Shown: piece by piece, positions 60,741-64,000 of the stretch
How positions within the stretch are numbered: position 1 is the stretch's first letter
How the letters are laid out: every line of letters begins with the position of its first letter
Source: Bradyrhizobium diazoefficiens USDA 110
GTDB taxonomy: Bacteria; Pseudomonadota; Alphaproteobacteria; Rhizobiales; Xanthobacteraceae
Direction of reading: 5' to 3'
NCBI RefSeq assembly: GCF_000011365.1
Contig: NC_004463.1
Coordinates: 248,001 to 312,000, forward strand
Length of the DNA: 64,000 nucleotides
Program-made: the position numbers and the translations under genes
Notes under the pieces: generated by a model
What the model saw: the letters and a program-made list of their open reading frames with translations, nothing else
Databases searched by the model: none
What the model was told of the DNA's origin: nothing

Positions 60741-63700
60741 TCCGGTTGCTCCTCGAATACGCCGTGGCGGGGCTTGCCGTCGTTGCCCTTGCGCAGCATG
60801 GCGAAGAGATAAGGCACGATCAGCAAGGTGGTCGGAGTTGCGAACAGCAGGCCGCCGATGACCGCCCGCGCGAGCGCTGCATTTTGCTCCTCACCCGGCC
60901 CGCCGATCGCCATCGGGATCATGCCCACGATCATCGCCGCCGCGGTCATCAGCACCGGCCGGATCCTCGTCCGGCCCGCGCTCAGCGCCGCCTGGAAGGC
61001 GGAATGTCCCTTCAACTGCTCGTCCCGCGCGAACGTCACGAGCAGGATGGAATTTGCGGAGGCAACGCCGACCGCCATGATGGCTCCCATCAGCGAGGGC
61101 ACGTTCAGCGTGGTCCCGGTGACGAACAGCATCGTCACGATGCCGCAGAATGTCGCCGGCAGCGCCATGATGACGACGAAGGGATCTCCGAAATTCTGGT
61201 AGTTCACGACCATCAGCAGGTAGACGAGAATCGCCGCGAACAGCAGTCCAATCCCGAGATCGCGGAACGACTGATGCATGCTCTGGATCTGTCCCAGAAC
61301 CTGGATCGAATTGCCGGGCTGCAGTTGCTTCTGAAGGGTGGACGTCACCTTGTCGATATCGGACGCGACGCTGCCGAGATCGCGGCCCTGGACGCTCGCA
61401 TAGACGTCGAACACCGGCTGGACATTGGCCTGGTTCAAATTGGTCGGAACGGTGCCCCGCTTGAAGGTGGCGACATTGCTGAGGAGGCCAGGCACCGTCT
61501 GCCCGCTTGCGGCGAGCGATGCCGACACCGGCGTGTTGCCCAGGGAGTTCAGCGAGTTGGCCCTGTATTCGGGTGTCTGCACGGCCAGGTAATAGGGGAT
61601 GCCTGACGTCGGATCAGTCCAGAAATTCGGCGAGACCTGCGCGGACGAACTGAGGCTGACATTGATATTGGTCGCCACCGTGCTCGCATTGAGACCCAAT
61701 TGCGCGGCGCGAGTGCGGTCGATATCGGCGTAGAACGCGGGAGCATCGACCTCCTGCTGCAGATGCGCGTCGACGACACCGGGGATCGCCGCAAGACTCT
61801 TCTGCAGCTCCTTGGCCACGGCCAGGTTGTTGCTGCCGTAACCGACGGTGCGGACATCGATCTGCGCCGGGAGACCGAAGTTCAGGATTTGCGTGACGAT
61901 ATCGGCCGCCTGGAAATAGAACGTGTCCTCCGGAAATGCCGACGGCAGCACCTGCCGCAGCTTCCTGATGTAGTCCGCAGTCGGCTTGTGCCCGTCCTTC
62001 AGCGATACGAGAATGGTGCCGTCGTTCACCCCGATCGTGGAGCCGTCGGTGAATGCGAGATTGTAGGGCCGCGCCGGGAGGCCGATATTGTCGACGATCA
62101 GCGCCCGGTCGCGCTTCGGAATAACTTCGCGGATCTTGTCCTCGACCGCCTGGAAGATCGCTTCCGTCCGCTCGATGCGCGTGCCCGCGGGCGCGCGAAC
62201 ATGGAGCTGGATCTGGCCGCCGTCGATCAGGGGATAGAAATCCCTTCCGACATAGACGAACATGGTGGCTCCGAGCGCCAGCACCAGCACGGCGACGACG
62301 GGCACGATGACGCGACGACGCAACAATGTCAGCAGGAGATCGGAATAGCCGTCGCGCAGGTGCTCGAACCCGCGCTCGAACGCGGCGGAGGCGCGCGCGA
62401 ATATGTTCGACGATCGCTCGCCCTCGCCATGACGCCGCTCGCCCTTCAGCAGCAGGCCGATAGTGATCGGCGTGAGCGTCCGCGACAATCCGTACGACGC
62501 CAGCATCGCGAACACCACGGCGAGGCCAAGCGGCGTGAACAAATATTTGGCCGGGCCTTCCAGAAATACGACCGAGGTGAACACGCAACTGATCGCGAGC
62601 GTGGAGACCAACGTCGGAATAGCGATCTCGGCGGCTCCGTGCAGGGTCGCTTCCGACAACGGCATGCCCTCTTCGGTCCAGAGCCGGTGCGTGTTCTCGA
62701 TCGTCACCGTCGAATCGTCCACAAGGATACCGACCGCGAGGGCAAGCCCGCCGAGCGTCATCGTGTTGAGGGTCTCGCCGAGAAAATACAGGACGACCAG
62801 CGAGGACAGCATCGCCAGCGGGATCGAGATCAGGACAACCAGCGTCGATCGCCAAGACCCCAGAAACACCAGGATCATCAGCGCCGTCAGGCCGGCCGCG
62901 ATCGCTCCTTCGCGCAGCACGCCATTGACCGAATGGGTGACGAATATCGACTGATCGAACAACTCGTTGATCTTCAGCCCCGCCGGGGCCGACGCGCGGA
63001 TCGACGTCAAGGCCGCCTTCACGCCGTTGACGACGGCGAGGGTAGAGGCGTTCCCGTTCTTGATGACGCTGAGCAAAACGGCCCGGTGGCCATCCTCGCG
63101 GACGATATTCTGCTGGACCTGGGCACCGTCGCGGACCTGGGCGACGTCCTTCAGGAAGATCGTGGCCCCGTTGGCGAACTTGACCGGGATCATGTTGAGA
63201 TCCTGGATCGTGGCCGGCGTTGCGTTGGTTCGAACGGTGTACTGGGTGTCGCCGATCTTCGTCGTGCCGGTCGGCAGCGTCAGATTCTGGGTGTTGACCG
63301 CATTGACGATGTCGAGCGGCGTCAATCCGCGCGACAGCAGCTTGTTCGGATCGATATCGACCATGATCTGCCGGTATTTGCCGCCGGCAGGCGTGGGAAG
63401 GGTCACGCCCGGAACGGGAGCCAGTTGCTGGCGGACCCGGTAGATGCCGAAATCGTAGAGTTGCTGCTCGTTCAGGCTGTTTGACTCGAGGCTGAGCTGG
63501 AGCACCGGGACGCTCGAGGCATTGAACTGCACGATGATCGGCGGCTGGATGCCCGGCGGCATCAGGGCACGGATGGCATTGGTCGCCGAGACGATCTGTG
63601 AGATCGCGAGATCGAGATTGACGTCCGGCTGAAAGTAGATCTTCTGAACCGAAAGGCCGTTGAGGGTCTGTGCTTCGATATTCTTGATTCCGGTGACGTT

Positions 63701-63919
63701 GGCGCTGATCGAATATTGGCTGTAGGTGCTGACGCGCTGCTCCATCTCCGGCGTCGAGAGGCCAGTGTAGCTCCAGATGACCGTGACAACGGGGATCCGA
63801 ATCTCCGGGAAAATATCCGTCGGCATCGACCGGATCGCGATCCCGCCGAGAAACAGGATCAGCGCGGCAAGCACATAAAATGTGTGCGGAAGCCGTAGTG
63901 CGAAGCGAACAATTCCCAT
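60737..63919 (-). CDS. RND efflux pump
   Basis: RND transporter of 1060 residues, full length. The N-terminal helix FYVLAALILFLGGIAIRSMP is followed by PTDIFPEIRIPVVTVIWSYT. The TM4 segment GILVDDSTVTIENTHRLW keeps the acidic pair of the proton relay. The closing region reads RPVLMTAAAMIVGMIPMAIG. It differs markedly from the pump at 24770 (for example DDSTV instead of DDAVV) and fits a subgroup common in rhizobia with unknown substrates. It is the first gene of the operon pump-adaptor-exported protein, the reverse order of the first system. The ribosome site is weak (AGG nine bases upstream). Confidence 0.94.
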   Translation of the reverse strand: MGIVRFALRLPHTFYVLAALILFLGGIAIRSMPTDIFPEIRIPVVTVIWSYTGLSTPEMEQRVSTYSQYSISANVTGIKNIEAQTLNGLSVQKIYFQPDVNLDLAISQIVSATNAIRALMPPGIQPPIIVQFNASSVPVLQLSLESNSLNEQQLYDFGIYRVRQQLAPVPGVTLPTPAGGKYRQIMVDIDPNKLLSRGLTPLDIVNAVNTQNLTLPTGTTKIGDTQYTVRTNATPATIQDLNMIPVKFANGATIFLKDVAQVRDGAQVQQNIVREDGHRAVLLSVIKNGNASTLAVVNGVKAALTSIRASAPAGLKINELFDQSIFVTHSVNGVLREGAIAAGLTALMILVFLGSWRSTLVVLISIPLAMLSSLVVLYFLGETLNTMTLGGLALAVGILVDDSTVTIENTHRLWTEEGMPLSEATLHGAAEIAIPTLVSTLAISCVFTSVVFLEGPAKYLFTPLGLAVVFAMLASYGLSRTLTPITIGLLLKGERRHGEGERSSNIFARASAAFERGFEHLRDGYSDLLLTLLRRRVIVPVVAVLVLALGATMFVYVGRDFYPLIDGGQIQLHVRAPAGTRIERTEAIFQAVEDKIREVIPKRDRALIVDNIGLPARPYNLAFTDGSTIGVNDGTILVSLKDGHKPTADYIRKLRQVLPSAFPEDTFYFQAADIVTQILNFGLPAQIDVRTVGYGSNNLAVAKELQKSLAAIPGVVDAHLQQEVDAPAFYADIDRTRAAQLGLNASTVATNINVSLSSSAQVSPNFWTDPTSGIPYYLAVQTPEYRANSLNSLGNTPVSASLAASGQTVPGLLSNVATFKRGTVPTNLNQANVQPVFDVYASVQGRDLGSVASDIDKVTSTLQKQLQPGNSIQVLGQIQSMHQSFRDLGIGLLFAAILVYLLMVVNYQNFGDPFVVIMALPATFCGIVTMLFVTGTTLNVPSLMGAIMAVGVASANSILLVTFARDEQLKGHSAFQAALSAGRTRIRPVLMTAAAMIVGMIPMAIGGPGEEQNAALARAVIGGLLFATPTTLLIVPYLFAMLRKGNDGKPRHGVFEEQPE

Positions 63920-64000
63920 GGTGGTCTGCCTGGAGCGAGGGACGCGGGATCTTCGGACAGGTGAGGACGGTCGGAGCTCCGTTCAAATGAAAACGAATTC

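Noticed and set aside
61700..63484. 594-codon plus-strand frame opposite the second RND pump
   Set aside because: No protein-like features; explained by the third-position GC of the pump gene.
1..64000. mobile element, integrase, CRISPR array, rRNA or tRNA gene
   Set aside because: No transposase or integrase motifs, no regularly spaced repeats and no cloverleaf-like or rRNA-like sequence was found on either strand.

Overview
The window is GC-rich, densely coded chromosomal DNA of an alphaproteobacterium. The gene repertoire suggests a Bradyrhizobium-like member of the Nitrobacteraceae: NodV/NwsA-style PAS histidine kinases with FixJ-type regulators, a complete malonate decarboxylase operon, cyanide-insensitive bd oxidase, RND pumps, and many small Sec-exported proteins. 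This placement is inferred from gene content, not from a marker gene. I see no rRNA, tRNA, CRISPR array, transposase or phage gene. The window starts inside an MFS transporter gene (1-1013) and ends just upstream of an RND operon (63919).

Layout. 1-5 kb: MFS transporter and divergent LysR regulator, a ureidoglycine aminohydrolase-type bicupin, a RidA protein, and an AraC regulator coupled to an 84-aa orphan. 5.3-13.2 kb: a PAS histidine kinase, a FixJ-type regulator and a lone receiver, followed by an AaeB/AaeX/AaeA-like efflux set and a second AraC regulator. 13.4-22.2 kb (minus strand): the malonate decarboxylase operon mdcA-C-D-E-G-B-F-H, preceded by a metallo-beta-lactamase-fold hydrolase that overlaps mdcA and by an exported alpha/beta hydrolase. 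22.5-30.3 kb: small exported proteins, an MdtAB-like RND pump, a FlK-like thioesterase and an orphan PAS histidine kinase. 30.3-34.1 kb: divergent FdhF/YdeP-type molybdoenzyme and Tat-exported oxalate decarboxylase. 34.2-45 kb (minus strand): a stress and respiration block, srpA-like catalase, cytochrome b561, dps, hdeD, fdhD, a DUF1275 protein, then fumC, a cupin, mqo, cydA and cydB. 45.3 kb: an SDR oxidoreductase. 46.4-58.7 kb: three large paralogous regulators (winged helix, STAND/NB-ARC-like ATPase, TPR-like C-terminus) interspersed with three small exported proteins and an orphan periplasmic binding protein. 58.7-63.9 kb (minus strand): a second RND pump, again linked to an exported low-complexity protein.

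How the genes work together. The mdc genes decarboxylate malonate to acetate on an acyl-carrier subunit, and build and load its prosthetic group. FumC, Mqo and the bd-type oxidase form a short path from fumarate to malate to oxaloacetate, with the electrons passed through quinol to oxygen. Oxalate decarboxylase would release formate; a formate-dehydrogenase-like enzyme is encoded next to it and FdhD lies nearby.

The least explained parts are the three-regulator cluster, whose intergenic regions carry several distinct operator-like inverted repeats, and the pairing of each RND pump with a secreted Pro/Ser/Thr/Gly-rich protein.
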